Source: Limnohabitans sp. MMS-10A-192
GTDB lineage: Bacteria; Pseudomonadota; Gammaproteobacteria; Burkholderiales; Burkholderiaceae_C
Reading direction: 5' to 3'
Assembly (NCBI RefSeq): GCF_003063335.1
Contig: NZ_NERX01000001.1
Location: forward strand, 434,001 to 498,000
DNA: 64,000 bases
Under the pieces are notes generated by a model. It had not been told where the DNA came from. It saw only the letters and a list, made by a program, of their open reading frames with translations, and ran no database searches. Shown piece by piece: positions 36,818 to 47,588 of the stretch. The first letter of the stretch is position 1. Each line of letters starts with the position of its first letter. A program made the translations under genes and the position numbers.

Positions 36818-37711
36818 ATGGCTGCAATTACCGCAAGCATGGTCGCTGAACTGCGCGCAAAAACCGACGCCCCCATGATGGAGTGCAAAAAAGCCCTGAC
36901 CGAGGCCGATGGCGACATGGCCAAGGCGGAAGAGCTGCTGCGCGTCAAGCTGGGGACCAAGGCTGGCAAGGCCGCATCCCGCGTGACCGCTGAAGGCGTG
37001 GTGACCAGCTTTGTCAATGGCACCACAGGCGCCATGATCGAAGTCAACTGCGAAACCGACTTCGTGACCAAGAACGACAGCTTCCTGGCTTTGGCCAACG
37101 CCGCCGCCAAGCTGGTGGCTGAGCACAACCCTGCCGACATCGCTGCTTTGGGCGAGTTGCCTTACAGCCAAGACGGTTTCGGCCCCACGCTGGAAGAAGT
37201 GCGCAAAGGCCTGATCGGCAAGATCGGCGAGAACATGAGCTTCCGCCGCTTCAAGCGTGCCGCTGGTGGCGCCAAGATCGCCAACTACCTGCACGGCACT
37301 CGCATTGGCGTGTTGGTCGAGTACGAGGGTGACGAAACCGCTGCCAAAGACGTTGCCATGCACGTGGCCGCGATGAAGCCTGTGTCCTTGACCAGCGCCG
37401 AAGTGCCTGCCGAGTTGATCGAGAAAGAGCGCTCAGTGGCTGCTGCCAAGGCCGTTGAGTCGGGCAAGCCTGCCGACATCGCCACCAAGATGGTCGAAGG
37501 CTCGGTGCAGAAGTACCTGAAAGAAGTGTCTTTGTTCAACCAGTCTTTCGTCAAGAACGACAAGCAAACCGTGGAGCAGATGCTCAAGGCTGCAGCCACC
37601 ACGGTGAGCGCATTCACCCTGTACGTGGTGGGTGAAGGCATTGAGAAGAAAGTCGACGACTTTGCCGCTGAAGTGGCCGCCCAAGTGGCTGCTGCGCAAG
37701 CTGCAGCTTAA
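36818..37711 (+). CDS. tsf: Translation elongation factor Ts
   Basis: Nucleotide exchange factor for EF-Tu. 297 aa. N-terminal UBA-like part ([19 protein letters not shown]), the ETDFVTKND motif that contacts EF-Tu, and the two dimerisation subdomains. GGAG ribosome site upstream. Confidence 0.99.
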   Translation: MAAITASMVAELRAKTDAPMMECKKALTEADGDMAKAEELLRVKLGTKAGKAASRVTAEGVVTSFVNGTTGAMIEVNCETDFVTKNDSFLALANAAAKLVAEHNPADIAALGELPYSQDGFGPTLEEVRKGLIGKIGENMSFRRFKRAAGGAKIANYLHGTRIGVLVEYEGDETAAKDVAMHVAAMKPVSLTSAEVPAELIEKERSVAAAKAVESGKPADIATKMVEGSVQKYLKEVSLFNQSFVKNDKQTVEQMLKAAATTVSAFTLYVVGEGIEKKVDDFAAEVAAQVAAAQAAA

Positions 37712-37764
37712 GTTGAACCCATCGCGTCATCCCATCGTTCGTTCCCATATTGAAGGAGTCCATC

Positions 37765-38487
37765 ATGTCCCAAGCCAAGCCAGCCTTTAAGCGCATCTTG
37801 CTCAAGCTGTCCGGCGAGGCCCTGATGGGGGATGATGCTTTCGGTATCAATCGCGCCACCATCGTGCGCATGTCGGAAGAGATCGCGGAAATCACGCGTC
37901 TCGGCGTCCAAGTGGCGGTGGTGATCGGTGGCGGCAACATTTTCCGGGGTGTGGCGGGTGGCTCGGTCGGTATGGACCGTGCAACCGCCGACTACATGGG
38001 CATGCTGGCCACGGTGATGAACTCTTTGGCCCTGGCTGACGCCATGGACAAGGCCGGTTTGACAGCGCGTGTCATGTCGGCCATCGGGATCGACCAAGTG
38101 GTCGAGCCCTATGTTCGCCCCAAGGCTTTGCAGTACCTCGAAGAAGGCAAGGTGGTCGTTTTTGCAGCGGGCACTGGCAATCCTTTCTTCACCACCGACA
38201 CCGCGGCTGCCTTGCGTGGCGCAGAGATCGGTGCCGAAATGGTGCTCAAGGCCACCAAGGTGGATGGCGTGTACACCGCTGACCCCAAGAAAGACGCATC
38301 GGCTACCCGCTACAGCAAAATCAGTTTTGACGAAGCCATTTCGCGCAACCTGGGCATCATGGATGCCACCGCTTTTGCCTTGTGCCGCGACCAGAAGCTG
38401 CCGATCAAGGTGTTTTCGATCATCAAGAACGGCGCCTTGAAACGCGTGGTGATGGGTGAAGACGAAGGCACCCTGGTTTATGCTTGA
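37765..38487 (+). CDS. pyrH: UMP kinase
   Basis: Phosphorylates UMP to UDP; hexameric amino-acid-kinase fold, 240 aa. Motifs: [33 protein letters not shown] and [18 protein letters not shown] ribosome site before ATG 37765; the in-frame ATG at 37750 was rejected because it overlaps that site. Confidence 0.98.
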   Translation: MSQAKPAFKRILLKLSGEALMGDDAFGINRATIVRMSEEIAEITRLGVQVAVVIGGGNIFRGVAGGSVGMDRATADYMGMLATVMNSLALADAMDKAGLTARVMSAIGIDQVVEPYVRPKALQYLEEGKVVVFAAGTGNPFFTTDTAAALRGAEIGAEMVLKATKVDGVYTADPKKDASATRYSKISFDEAISRNLGIMDATAFALCRDQKLPIKVFSIIKNGALKRVVMGEDEGTLVYA

Positions 38488-38511
38488 TCCTGTTCTGACG
38501 AGGAGAACCCC

Positions 38512-39072
38512 ATGACGATTGCTGACATCAAAAAAACCACCGAAACCAAGATGGATCAGTCCATCGCGGCATTCAAGAACAACCTGACCAAAATCCGCAC
38601 AGGCCGTGCCAATCCGGCTTTGCTGGACACGATCCATGTCGATTACTACGGCTCACCCGTGCCTTTGTCGCAAGTGGCCAACGTGTCTTTGATGGATGCC
38701 CGCACGATCAGCGTTCAGCCTTGGGAAAAAGGCATGGGCGCCAAGATTGAAAAGGCCATCCGCGAGAGCGAATTGGGCTTGAACCCCGCCTCCATGGGCG
38801 ATCTGATCCGTGTGCCGATGCCGCCCATGAGCGAAGAGCGTCGCAAGGAAATGACCAAACTGGCCCGTACCGAAGGTGAGAATGGCAAGATCGCCATCCG
38901 CAACCTGCGCCGCGATGCCAATGAATCGGTGAAAAAGCTGGTCAAGGACAAGCTGGCCTCTGAAGACGATCAAAAGCGCGCTGAAGCCGATGTGCAAAAA
39001 TTGACCGATAAGCGCATGACCGAGATTGATCAACTGGTGGCCGCCAAAGAACAAGAGATCATGGCGGTCTGA
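38512..39072 (+). CDS. frr: Ribosome recycling factor
   Basis: Splits post-termination ribosomes with EF-G. 186 aa, typical (KTRTGRA-like [32 protein letters not shown]). Follows pyrH by 24 bases. A terminator and cdsA follow, where uppS would be expected. Confidence 0.98.
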   Translation: MTIADIKKTTETKMDQSIAAFKNNLTKIRTGRANPALLDTIHVDYYGSPVPLSQVANVSLMDARTISVQPWEKGMGAKIEKAIRESELGLNPASMGDLIRVPMPPMSEERRKEMTKLARTEGENGKIAIRNLRRDANESVKKLVKDKLASEDDQKRAEADVQKLTDKRMTEIDQLVAAKEQEIMAV

Positions 39073-39109
39073 GTTTGCACACGATGCCGTGGCCATCCAC
39101 GGTCTGAAT

Positions 39110-39134
39110 GGCCGCCCTTTGGCGGCCTTTTTTT
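39110..39134 (+). terminator. Terminator between frr and cdsA
   Basis: 7-bp GC stem GGCCGCC / GGCGGCC, loop CTTT, followed by T7, only 12 bases before cdsA. It ends the translation half of the cluster. Confidence 0.85.
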
Positions 39135-39145
39135 CTGGAGAACGC

Positions 39146-39994
39146 ATGCTCAAGCAAAGAGTCATCACTGCACTGGTCTTGCTGGCCTTGTTGCTGCCCG
39201 CCTTGTTTGCGGTCAATCCCTGGCCCTTCATGGCTTTGACGGTGGTGTTGATTGCTGCTGGGGCATGGGAGTGGGGCCGCTTGAATGCCATGGGACCGCT
39301 GTGGTCATGGGTGGGGGCGCTCGTTGCGCTGGCCTTGTGTGGTCTGGCGCAGCGCTGGGGCTGGGTACAGGCGAGTCCTCCGCAGGTTTGGTTGCTGGCA
39401 GGCGCGGGTTGGGTCTTGTTGGGGGCTTGGATGATTGGTCGTGGTGTTGCGGCATGGGCCTTGTGGCCGAAGACCTTGCGTTGGGTGGTTGGTTTGTGCC
39501 TCCTAGTTATCGCTTGGTTGGCCATGGCGCAAGCCCATCAGCGCGGTGTGAATTTCTTGTTGTCGGTATTGGTTCTGGTGTGGGCGGCTGATGTGTTTGC
39601 CTATTTCTTTGGGCGTGCTTTTGGGGGGCGTCTGGTGGGCGTGAAACTGGCACCCAGCATCAGTCCCGGCAAAAGCTGGGAAGGTGTGTTTGGCGGCATG
39701 CTGGGGGTGATGCTGGTGGCACTGGTTTGGACTGAAGTCGATCGCCGTTGGGCGCTGCCCAGTCAGAGCTTTTATTCCTTGCTGTTTGCCAAAGGCGCCT
39801 GGGTGGCTTGGCCCGCTTTGCTGTTCATGTGCGCCCTGAGTGTGGTGGGTGATCTCGTGGAGTCGCTGGTCAAACGCAGCGCAGGCATGAAGGACAGCTC
39901 GGGTTTGTTGCCAGGGCATGGCGGCGTGCTCGACCGTGTCGATGCTTTGCTGCCCACCTTGCCATTGGCCATGATGTTGGTGACCTGGATTTGA
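39146..39994 (+). CDS. cdsA: Phosphatidate cytidylyltransferase
   Basis: Makes CDP-diacylglycerol for all phospholipids in the inner membrane. 282 aa, about eight hydrophobic spans and the full C-terminal signature VKRSAGMKDSSGLLPGHGG followed by VLDRVD. GGAG lies 5 bases before ATG 39146. Ends 10 bases before dxr. Confidence 0.97.
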   Translation: MLKQRVITALVLLALLLPALFAVNPWPFMALTVVLIAAGAWEWGRLNAMGPLWSWVGALVALALCGLAQRWGWVQASPPQVWLLAGAGWVLLGAWMIGRGVAAWALWPKTLRWVVGLCLLVIAWLAMAQAHQRGVNFLLSVLVLVWAADVFAYFFGRAFGGRLVGVKLAPSISPGKSWEGVFGGMLGVMLVALVWTEVDRRWALPSQSFYSLLFAKGAWVAWPALLFMCALSVVGDLVESLVKRSAGMKDSSGLLPGHGGVLDRVDALLPTLPLAMMLVTWI

Positions 39995-40004
39995 AGGCCG
40001 ATCG

Positions 40005-41201
40005 ATGAACAAGAAGCAAAGTATCACCATTTTGGGTTCTACCGGTTCCATCGGGACCAGTACCCTGGACGTTTTGGCACGTCATCCCGAGCAGTTTTCG
40101 GTCTATGCCCTCACGGCTTCCAGCCAGGTGGACCTGATGTTGGCCCAGTGTGCGCAGTTCAAACCTCAAATCGCCGTGATGGTCCGTGAGGACGCTGGGC
40201 GTTTGCTGGCAGATCGGGTGAAGGCCGAAGGCTTGCCCGTGGAGGTGCGGTGGGGCGCACAGGCCCTCGATGAGGTGTCGTGTGCGCCTGAAGTCGATGC
40301 TGTGATGGCGGCCATTGTGGGCGCAGCAGGTTTGTCACCCTGTTTGGCTGCAGCACGTGCGGGCAAGCGATTGCTGCTGGCCAACAAGGAAGCCCTGGTG
40401 GTGGGTGGCGAGGTCTTTTTGTCGGCTGTGCGCGAGGGTGGGGCAACGCTGCTGCCCATCGACAGTGAGCATTCGGCCATTTTCCAGTCTCTGCCCGAAG
40501 ACCCCACAACCTGGCAGCGTCGTGTGCACAAGATCATCCTGACGGCTTCAGGAGGGCCGTTTCGTGGTCGTGATCCTTCTACCCTCAAGGATGTGACCCC
40601 CGAGCAGGCTTGCGCCCACCCCAATTGGGTCATGGGGCGCAAAATTTCGGTGGATTCCGCCACCATGATGAACAAGGCGCTGGAGGTGATCGAGGCGCGT
40701 TATTTGTTCGGCATGTCCCCGGATCAACTCGAAGTGGTCATCCATCCCCAGAGCGTGATCCACTCGATGGTTCAGTACAAGGACAATTCGGTGGTCGCTC
40801 AGTTGGGCACGCCAGACATGCGTGTGCCCATTGCTTACGGCTTGAGCTGGCCTGAGCGCATGACGTCTGGCGCCTCGGCGCTGGATTTTCACGCGCTGGC
40901 GGCCATGACTTTTGAAGCCATGGACGGACATGGCCATCCGCAGCGTTTTCCAGGCATCCAACTGGCGTGGGAGACGCTCAATGGCGCACCTGGCAGCTGT
41001 GCCTTGCTGAATGCGGCCAATGAAATTGCGGTGGAGGCTTTTTTGAATCGGCAAATTCGCTTTGATCAGATCCACGTGGTGAACCGGGCAACGCTGGATG
41101 AGCTGAGCTGTCCTGCACCGAAGGATTTGCAAGATTTGATGACGCTTGATCGTCAAGGTCGTGAAATGGCCCGATCCATTGTTTTGAGATTGGCTGCTTA
41201 A
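40005..41201 (+). CDS. dxr: 1-deoxy-D-xylulose 5-phosphate reductoisomerase
   Basis: Converts DXP to MEP, first committed step of the MEP isoprenoid pathway. 398 aa. NADPH motif GSTGSIGTSTLDV, LANKEALV, the metal/substrate block PIDSEHSAIFQ, and SVDSATMMNKALEVIEA. Isoprenoid and phospholipid synthesis are thus together, as usual in this cluster. Confidence 0.98.
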   Translation: MNKKQSITILGSTGSIGTSTLDVLARHPEQFSVYALTASSQVDLMLAQCAQFKPQIAVMVREDAGRLLADRVKAEGLPVEVRWGAQALDEVSCAPEVDAVMAAIVGAAGLSPCLAAARAGKRLLLANKEALVVGGEVFLSAVREGGATLLPIDSEHSAIFQSLPEDPTTWQRRVHKIILTASGGPFRGRDPSTLKDVTPEQACAHPNWVMGRKISVDSATMMNKALEVIEARYLFGMSPDQLEVVIHPQSVIHSMVQYKDNSVVAQLGTPDMRVPIAYGLSWPERMTSGASALDFHALAAMTFEAMDGHGHPQRFPGIQLAWETLNGAPGSCALLNAANEIAVEAFLNRQIRFDQIHVVNRATLDELSCPAPKDLQDLMTLDRQGREMARSIVLRLAA

Positions 41202-41238
41202 CAAACAGTCTTTTACCCCGATGGCGTCTCTTCTTGTC

Positions 41239-41266
41239 TTGGGTGTGCAGATGTCTGAGATATGAT
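41239..41266 (+). promoter_or_regulatory. Putative promoter of bamA
   Basis: TTGGGT (41239-41244) and TATGAT (41261-41266) with a 16-base spacer in the 130-base gap between dxr and bamA. A promoter here would let bamA-skp-lpx be expressed apart from dxr. The -35 match is weak. Confidence 0.4.
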
Positions 41267-41331
41267 CTTTGCAGCCTTGTTGCAGGCTTGCCCGTCATGA
41301 GTTCTGCATTCCCATTTTCAATGGATCATCC

Positions 41332-43629
41332 ATGAATTTTTCTTTTCTTCCATCGCGCATGAACCAGACTGCATTGGGTCTGCTGGTGTCTGCTGTCGTT
41401 TGTTCGCCTGCCTGGGCCGTCGACCCTTTTACAGTTCGGGATATTCGCGTGGAAGGACTGCAGCGGATTGAGCCTGGAACGGTCTTTGCGTCTTTGCCAT
41501 TTCGTGTTGGTGACCAATACACCGATGACAAAGGCGCGTCAGGCATTCGTGCCTTGTTTGCCTTGGGCCTCTTCAAAGACGTTCGCCTTGAGACGCAGGG
41601 CGATGTTTTGGTCGTCGTCGTGGAAGAGCGTCCTTCTGTGGCTGCGGTGGAATTCATTGGCTTGAAAGAGTTTGACAAGGATGTTCTGCACAAGGCACTC
41701 AAGGAGGTGGGCCTGGCAGAAGGGCGGCCTTACGACAAAGCCTTGGCAGACAAGGCTGAGCAAGAGCTCAAGCGCCAGTACATCAGCCGCAGTCTCTATG
41801 GTGCTGAAGTGGTCACCACCGCCACGCCCATTGACCGAAACCGCGTCAACTTGTCTTTCACCATCACCGAGGGCGGTCCTGCCAAGATCGCCAATATTGA
41901 GATCGTCGGGAACAAGACTTTTTCAACAGACACCTTGCGGGATCAATTCAATTTGGATACCGGCGGTTGGATGAGCTGGTACACCAAGTCGGATCGTTAT
42001 TCCCGCACCAAGCTCAACGGTGATCTGGAGGCTTTGCGCTCTTACTATCTGGCACGAGGATTCTTGGAGTTCCGCATCGACTCCACCCAAGTGGCCATGT
42101 CACCAGACAAACAAAAAATGACCATCACCATCAACATCCATGAAGGTGAGCGCTTCGTGGTCTCGGGGGTCAAGCTGGAGGGCAACTATTTGGACAAGGA
42201 GTCTGAATTCAAGCCACTCGTGAAGATCGCCTCGGGTGAGCCCTACAACGCTGAAACAGTGGCTGAAACCACCAAGGCCTTCACGGAATATTTCGGCAAA
42301 TTCGGCTTTGCTTTTGCCCGCGTAGAGGCCAAGCCCATCATCGACCGTCAGAACAACAGGGTGCAGTTCGTGTTGGTGGCGGAGCCATCGCGCCGAGCTT
42401 ATGTCCGACGCATCTTGTTGGCGGGCAATAACCGAACCCGAGATGAAGTCATCCGCCGAGAGTTCCGTCAGCTGGAGGCGGCTTGGTATGACGGCGACAA
42501 GATCAATCTGTCGCGCGATCGGGTGAACCGTTTGGGTTATTTCACCGATGTCAATGTGGATACCCAAGAAATCGCAGGATCTCCGGATCAGGTGGACTTG
42601 CTGTTCACCGTCGCTGAAAAGCCGACCGGCAGCGTGTCTTTGGGCGCTGGTTTTTCCTCCACAGAAAAAGTGGCCCTGACTTTCGGTATCCAGCAAGAGA
42701 ACGCATTCGGGTCGGGCAATTATCTCGCTGTGCAGGTCAATACCAGCAAATACAACCGCAATTACGTGGTGAGCACAACCGACCCGTACTTCACTCAGAA
42801 CGGTATCTCACGCTCGATTGATTTGTTTCATCGGACCACACGGCCTTATTTGGGTGATTTGAATGCCTACAGCCTGGTGAACTCTGGCATTGGCTTGCGC
42901 TTTGGCGTACCTGTGACCGAGACAGACCGCGTGTTCGTCGGCGCTAATTTCGAGCAGACGCAAATTGTTGCCGGCACAGGTTTGCCCACAGCCTATAAAG
43001 ACTATGCGGCTAAATTCGGTTCAACCAGCACAGCCTTACCATTGACATTGGGCTGGGCGAGAGACGGCCGTGACAGTGCTTTGGTGCCGACGAGAGGATC
43101 TCTTCAAAGCTTCACGGCGGATGTGAGTGTTGCCGGTGATGTGCGCTACGCCAGATCCAACTATAAATTCCAGCAATACATTCCTTTGAGTAAAAAATAC
43201 ACCTTTGCTTTCAATACCGATTTGGGTTGGGGTCAAGGTCTGAAGGGTCAGGAGTACCCGTTGTTCAAAAACTTCTATGTGGGTGGCTTGGGCAGTGTGC
43301 GTGGTTTTGAACAATCAACCCTTGGTCCAAAGTCTGATGGCGTCTATCTTGGCGGTGCTAAAAAGATGGTCTTCAATGCTGAGTTCATCACGCCATTTCC
43401 TGGGGCAGGTAACGATAAAACTTTGCGCATGTTCGGCTTCATGGACGCCGGTTACGCTTTCAAGGACACAGAAAATGTTTCATTCAGTGCGCTCAGGGCA
43501 TCTGCAGGTATCGGTTTGAGCTGGATCTCACCCATGGGCCCATTGCGCTTTTCATATGCTGTGCCGGTCCGTCAACAGACTGACGATAGAATTCAAAAAC
43601 TTCAATTCCAAATCGGAACTTCTTTCTAA
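41332..43629 (+). CDS. bamA: Outer membrane protein assembly factor BamA
   Basis: Omp85 insertase for beta-barrel proteins. 765 aa: signal peptide (1-29, ending AWA; ATG 41359 is an alternative shorter start), five POTRA domains (about 30-420, first FTVRDIRVEGLQRI) and a 16-strand barrel with the lid motif SVRGFEQS and a C-terminal Phe (QIGTSF), the beta-barrel signal. skp starts inside its stop codon. Confidence 0.97.
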   Translation: MNFSFLPSRMNQTALGLLVSAVVCSPAWAVDPFTVRDIRVEGLQRIEPGTVFASLPFRVGDQYTDDKGASGIRALFALGLFKDVRLETQGDVLVVVVEERPSVAAVEFIGLKEFDKDVLHKALKEVGLAEGRPYDKALADKAEQELKRQYISRSLYGAEVVTTATPIDRNRVNLSFTITEGGPAKIANIEIVGNKTFSTDTLRDQFNLDTGGWMSWYTKSDRYSRTKLNGDLEALRSYYLARGFLEFRIDSTQVAMSPDKQKMTITINIHEGERFVVSGVKLEGNYLDKESEFKPLVKIASGEPYNAETVAETTKAFTEYFGKFGFAFARVEAKPIIDRQNNRVQFVLVAEPSRRAYVRRILLAGNNRTRDEVIRREFRQLEAAWYDGDKINLSRDRVNRLGYFTDVNVDTQEIAGSPDQVDLLFTVAEKPTGSVSLGAGFSSTEKVALTFGIQQENAFGSGNYLAVQVNTSKYNRNYVVSTTDPYFTQNGISRSIDLFHRTTRPYLGDLNAYSLVNSGIGLRFGVPVTETDRVFVGANFEQTQIVAGTGLPTAYKDYAAKFGSTSTALPLTLGWARDGRDSALVPTRGSLQSFTADVSVAGDVRYARSNYKFQQYIPLSKKYTFAFNTDLGWGQGLKGQEYPLFKNFYVGGLGSVRGFEQSTLGPKSDGVYLGGAKKMVFNAEFITPFPGAGNDKTLRMFGFMDAGYAFKDTENVSFSALRASAGIGLSWISPMGPLRFSYAVPVRQQTDDRIQKLQFQIGTSF

Positions 43630-44147
43630 TGAAAACGCTTCCTCAACATTTCACACTTGCAATGATTGCTGGTGTCGCCGCTTTTTCTACCATGGCTCAA
43701 GCTCAGGAGTTCAAGCTGGGCTTTGTGAATACCGAGCGGATCTTCCGCGAGGCTGCAACAGCCAAACAGGCACAAGCCAAGCTTGAGCAAGAGTTCTCGC
43801 GCCGCGAGAAAGAGTTGGTGGATGCGGGCAACGCCTTGAAGCAAGTCTCGGAGAAGTTTGAGCGCGAAGCGCCCACTTTGGCCGAGTCACAGCGGACCGC
43901 TCGTCAAAAACAGCTGATTGAACAAGACCGCGAATTTCAGCGCAAACGCCGTGAGTTCCAGGAAGATCTGAATGCTCGCAAAAATGAAGAGCAACAAGTT
44001 GTGGTGGAGCGCGCCAACCGTGCGGTCAAGCAAGTTGCTGAATCCGAAAAATACGATGTGGTCTTCCAGGAAGCCGTGTACATCAACCCCAAGCACGACA
44101 TCACTGAAAAAGTGATCAAGGCACTCAACGCCTCTGCAGGCAAATAA
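43629..44147 (+). CDS. skp: Periplasmic chaperone Skp/OmpH
   Basis: 172 aa. Signal peptide (1-25, ending AQA) followed by the Skp body: [13 protein letters not shown] then a long charged coiled-coil region (residues about 50-125). Holds unfolded outer-membrane proteins for BamA. Its ATG overlaps the bamA TAA by one base. Confidence 0.95.
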   Translation: MKTLPQHFTLAMIAGVAAFSTMAQAQEFKLGFVNTERIFREAATAKQAQAKLEQEFSRREKELVDAGNALKQVSEKFEREAPTLAESQRTARQKQLIEQDREFQRKRREFQEDLNARKNEEQQVVVERANRAVKQVAESEKYDVVFQEAVYINPKHDITEKVIKALNASAGK

Positions 44148-44167
44148 CAGGTTCTGACCTGTTGGAA

Positions 44168-45157
44168 ATGGTGGCATTGAAGCTTGGATCAATTGTTGAG
44201 GCACTCGGTGGCCGCTTGTTGGGGCCAGCCGAATTGCAGATCGCCGGCCTAGCACCTTTGCAAACGGCGCGTGCCGATCACATCAGCTTTCTGAGCCATC
44301 CCCGTTATCAAAACCAGCTGGCCAACAGTTTGGCTGGCTGCGTCATTGTGGCCCCCGCGTTCGAGGCGATGGTGGCAGATCGCCAAGCCGCCATCGTCAC
44401 CGATGATCCCTACCTTTATTTCGCACGCTTGACCCGTTTGTGGAAGAGCGCACAGCACCCTTCCCGTGGACCGCGCATTCACCCCAGTGCCGTCATCGAT
44501 CCTGATGCCTCGGTCGCGGCTGATGCTGTGATTGGGCCTTTGTGTGTGGTCGAGCGTGGTGCTCGGGTTGGCTCGGGGTCTGTGCTCAAGTCACGTGTCA
44601 CGCTGGGTGAGGACTGCCGCATCGGCGATCGCTGCATTGTTCATGCTGGCGTAGTCATCGGTGCGGATGGTTTTGGCTTCGCACTGCACAAAGGGCAGTG
44701 GGAAAAAATTGAGCAACTGGGTGCAGTGCGCATTGGCGATGATGTGGAAATTGGCGCCAACACCTGCATTGATCGCGGGGCATTGGACGATACGGTCATC
44801 GAAGATGGCGTCAAGCTCGACAACCTGATTCAGATTGGCCACAACGTTCACATTGGCAAACACACGGCCATGGCCGGCTGTGTCGGGGTGGCTGGCAGCG
44901 CCCACATTGGTGCGCACTGCACCGTGGGCGGTGGTGCGATTGTGTTGGGTCATTTGACGGTGGCCGACCATGTGCACATTTCTGCCGCCTCTGTGGTCAC
45001 GCGCTCGATTGCTCAGCCAGGGCAATACACGGGCATGTTTCCGCTGGATACCAATGCCAATTGGGAAAGAAACGCCGCCAGCCTCAAACAATTGTCCCGA
45101 TTGCGTGATCGCATCAAAGCGATCGAGACCCGTATTCAAGATAACAAGGAAAATTGA
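44168..45157 (+). CDS. lpxD: UDP-3-O-(3-hydroxyacyl)glucosamine N-acyltransferase
   Basis: Third step of lipid A synthesis. 329 aa with an N-terminal uridine-binding domain and a left-handed beta-helix of hexapeptide repeats (about 105-295). The catalytic histidine is His225 in [14 protein letters not shown] 44168 is preferred to the in-frame TTG at 44162. Confidence 0.97.
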   Translation: MVALKLGSIVEALGGRLLGPAELQIAGLAPLQTARADHISFLSHPRYQNQLANSLAGCVIVAPAFEAMVADRQAAIVTDDPYLYFARLTRLWKSAQHPSRGPRIHPSAVIDPDASVAADAVIGPLCVVERGARVGSGSVLKSRVTLGEDCRIGDRCIVHAGVVIGADGFGFALHKGQWEKIEQLGAVRIGDDVEIGANTCIDRGALDDTVIEDGVKLDNLIQIGHNVHIGKHTAMAGCVGVAGSAHIGAHCTVGGGAIVLGHLTVADHVHISAASVVTRSIAQPGQYTGMFPLDTNANWERNAASLKQLSRLRDRIKAIETRIQDNKEN

Positions 45158-45159
45158 TC

Positions 45160-45606
45160 ATGATGGACATTCACCAAATTCTCAAACAGTTGCCACACCG
45201 CTATCCCATCTTGCTGGTCGATCGCGTACTGGAACTCGAAAAAGGTGTGCGCATCAAGGCCCTCAAGAATGTCTCCATCAACGAGCCGCACTTCCAAGGG
45301 CACTTTCCGCATCGTCCCGTGATGCCGGGCGTGCTGATGCTCGAAGCCTTGGCCCAGGCGGCAGCCTTGCTGGCTTTTGATACTTTGGGAGAGACGCCTG
45401 ATGACCAGACGGTGTACTACTTCGCCGGCATCGATGGCGCCCGCTTCAAGCGTCCTGTGGAACCCGGTGATCAACTGATTTTGGAAGTGGAGTTGGACCG
45501 CATGAAGGCCGGTATCTTCAAATTCAAGGCGCGCGCCAAGGTGGGTGACGAGATCGCCACAGAAGCCGAGTTGATGTGCACCATGCGGAAAATCCCTCAG
45601 GCCTGA
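45160..45606 (+). CDS. fabZ: 3-hydroxyacyl-ACP dehydratase FabZ
   Basis: Hot-dog-fold dehydratase of fatty acid elongation, 148 aa. Active site His48 in [15 protein letters not shown] and Glu62 in LMLEALAQ. Two adjacent ATGs (45160, 45163) follow the lpxD stop by 2 and 5 bases; an AAGGAAA site lies upstream. It competes with LpxA for 3-hydroxyacyl-ACP, which explains its fixed place here. Confidence 0.97.
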   Translation: MMDIHQILKQLPHRYPILLVDRVLELEKGVRIKALKNVSINEPHFQGHFPHRPVMPGVLMLEALAQAAALLAFDTLGETPDDQTVYYFAGIDGARFKRPVEPGDQLILEVELDRMKAGIFKFKARAKVGDEIATEAELMCTMRKIPQA

Positions 45607-45611
45607 ACACC

Positions 45612-46406
45612 ATGAGCAAGATCCATCCAACGGCCATCATCAGCCCTGGCGCTGAGCTTGACAGCTCGGTGACTGTCGGACCTTACACCGTGATCGGTCC
45701 ACATGTGCGCATGGGCGCGGGCACGACGGTGGCCAGCCACTGTGTGATCGAAGGCCACACCACGATCGGCCGTGACAACCGGATTTTCCAGTTCAGCTCT
45801 TTGGGCGCCGTGCCACAGGACAAAAAATACAACAACGAGCCATGTGAACTGGTCATTGGAGACCGCAACACGATCCGCGAGTTTTGCACCTTTAACATCG
45901 GCTCGCCAGGTGACCGCGCCGTGACGTCGGTGGGCAATGACAATTGGATCATGGCGTATGTGCATCTGGCACATGACTGCATGGTCGGCAACCACACCAT
46001 CTTTGCCAACAACACGCAATTGGCAGGCCATGTGGTGGTCGATGACTGGGTCATTCTGGGCGGCTTCACGGTGGTCCACCAGTTTTGCCGCATCGGTGCG
46101 CACAGCTTCACGGCCATGAACTCCTTGCTGTTCGCGGATTTGCCGCCTTTTGTCATGGCGCAAGGGCAACCTGCCCAAGCGCGTTCGATGAACTTTGAAG
46201 GCTTGCGCCGCCGTGGGTTCACACCTGAGCGCATCAGTGCGGTCAAAGCCATGCACAAGGCGCTTTACCGCGACGGCTTGTCTTTGGCCGATGCCATGGC
46301 ACGCATTGCCGGTTTGACCGAGAAGACCCCTGAGGCGGCAGACGACGTGAAGATGATGATGGATTTCCTGTCGACCGCATCCCCTCAACGCGGCATCGTG
46401 CGTTGA
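45612..46406 (+). CDS. lpxA: UDP-N-acetylglucosamine O-acyltransferase
   Basis: First step of lipid A synthesis. 264 aa, left-handed beta-helix with many hexapeptide repeats and the catalytic histidine His121 in [11 protein letters not shown] (E. coli His125). ATG 45612 is 5 bases after fabZ. Confidence 0.98.
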   Translation: MSKIHPTAIISPGAELDSSVTVGPYTVIGPHVRMGAGTTVASHCVIEGHTTIGRDNRIFQFSSLGAVPQDKKYNNEPCELVIGDRNTIREFCTFNIGSPGDRAVTSVGNDNWIMAYVHLAHDCMVGNHTIFANNTQLAGHVVVDDWVILGGFTVVHQFCRIGAHSFTAMNSLLFADLPPFVMAQGQPAQARSMNFEGLRRRGFTPERISAVKAMHKALYRDGLSLADAMARIAGLTEKTPEAADDVKMMMDFLSTASPQRGIVR

Positions 46407-46412
46407 TCCTTT

Positions 46413-47588
46413 ATGGTTGATCTGGTCGCTCATGCACAGCAGGCCCCTTCGGGGGCCTTGTCCTTTGGCATGGTCGCCGGTGAAGCTTCGGGCGATTTGC
46501 TGGCGGGTCTGCTGATTCAAGGTTTGCGACAACGTTGGCCACAGGCCCAGGGCTTTGGCATTGGCGGCCCACGTATGGCTGCCTTGGGCTTTGATGCCTG
46601 GTGGCCTCACGAACGCCTGGCGGTCCGGGGCTATGTCGAAGTGCTGCGCCACTACCGTGGGATTGTGGCCATTCGTGAACAACTCAAGCAGCGCCTGTTG
46701 GCATCCCCGCCCGACGTGTTCATCGGGGTGGATGCCCCTGATTTCAATCTGGATCTGGAAGCCCATCTCAAAGCCGCAGGCATTCCCACGGTGCACTTTG
46801 TGTGCCCCTCCATCTGGGCGTGGCGACCCGAGCGCATTGAAAAGATTCGGCGCAGTGTGGACCACATGTTGTGCATTTTTCCATTTGAACCCGAGTTGCT
46901 GGCATGCGCTGGCATTGATGCCACTTATGTGGGGCATCCTCTGGCGCAAACCATTCCCATGACGCCAGACCGTATGGCCGCACGCCAAAGCTTGGGCCTG
47001 GATCAGGATCGTCCGGTGGTCGCCTTGTTGCCCGGCAGTCGCCAATCCGAGATCGAGCATTTGGTGCCGCGTTTCATTCAGGCCGCGCACATCATGCAAA
47101 AGAAGCAGCCCCTTCTGCAGTTCGTGTTGCCTGCGATCCCGAGCTTGCAAGCGGTGGTTCAAAGCCTGGTCGATGCGCAAGGCGGTTTGAGCGGACTGCA
47201 TGTTCTCAAGGGTCAATCGCATCAGGCTTTGGCGGCCTGTGATGTGACCTTGATCGCCAGTGGCACTGCCACGCTGGAGGCTGCTTTGTTCAAGCGCCCT
47301 ATGGTCATTGGTTACCACATGAATTGGCTCAGCTGGCAGATCATGAAGCGCAAGCAGTTGCAGCCCTGGGTAGGCTTGCCCAATATCTTGTGTCAGGATT
47401 TTGTGGTGCCAGAGTTCATCCAAGATCAATGCACGCCTGAATCCCTGGCAAAGGCCACACTCGAATGGCTTGCGCAAGCTGACCGTGTGGATGCGTTGCA
47501 AACCCGTTTCAAGCTGCTGCACCAGACCTTGCAGCGCGATACCGCAGATTTGGCGACCCATGCCCTCGAAAAAGTCCTGGGCGCTTGA
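46413..47588 (+). CDS. lpxB: Lipid-A-disaccharide synthase
   Basis: GT19 glycosyltransferase joining UDP-2,3-diacylglucosamine and lipid X. 391 aa; [13 protein letters not shown] at the N-terminus, [24 protein letters not shown] and [16 protein letters not shown] are typical. Starts 6 bases after lpxA; its last 29 bases overlap the likely rnhB start. Confidence 0.97.
   Translation: MVDLVAHAQQAPSGALSFGMVAGEASGDLLAGLLIQGLRQRWPQAQGFGIGGPRMAALGFDAWWPHERLAVRGYVEVLRHYRGIVAIREQLKQRLLASPPDVFIGVDAPDFNLDLEAHLKAAGIPTVHFVCPSIWAWRPERIEKIRRSVDHMLCIFPFEPELLACAGIDATYVGHPLAQTIPMTPDRMAARQSLGLDQDRPVVALLPGSRQSEIEHLVPRFIQAAHIMQKKQPLLQFVLPAIPSLQAVVQSLVDAQGGLSGLHVLKGQSHQALAACDVTLIASGTATLEAALFKRPMVIGYHMNWLSWQIMKRKQLQPWVGLPNILCQDFVVPEFIQDQCTPESLAKATLEWLAQADRVDALQTRFKLLHQTLQRDTADLATHALEKVLGA

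Noticed and set aside
45597-47561. 654-codon minus-strand frame across fabZ, lpxA and lpxB
   Set aside because: It crosses several real genes and their borders on the other strand, which a true gene would not do.
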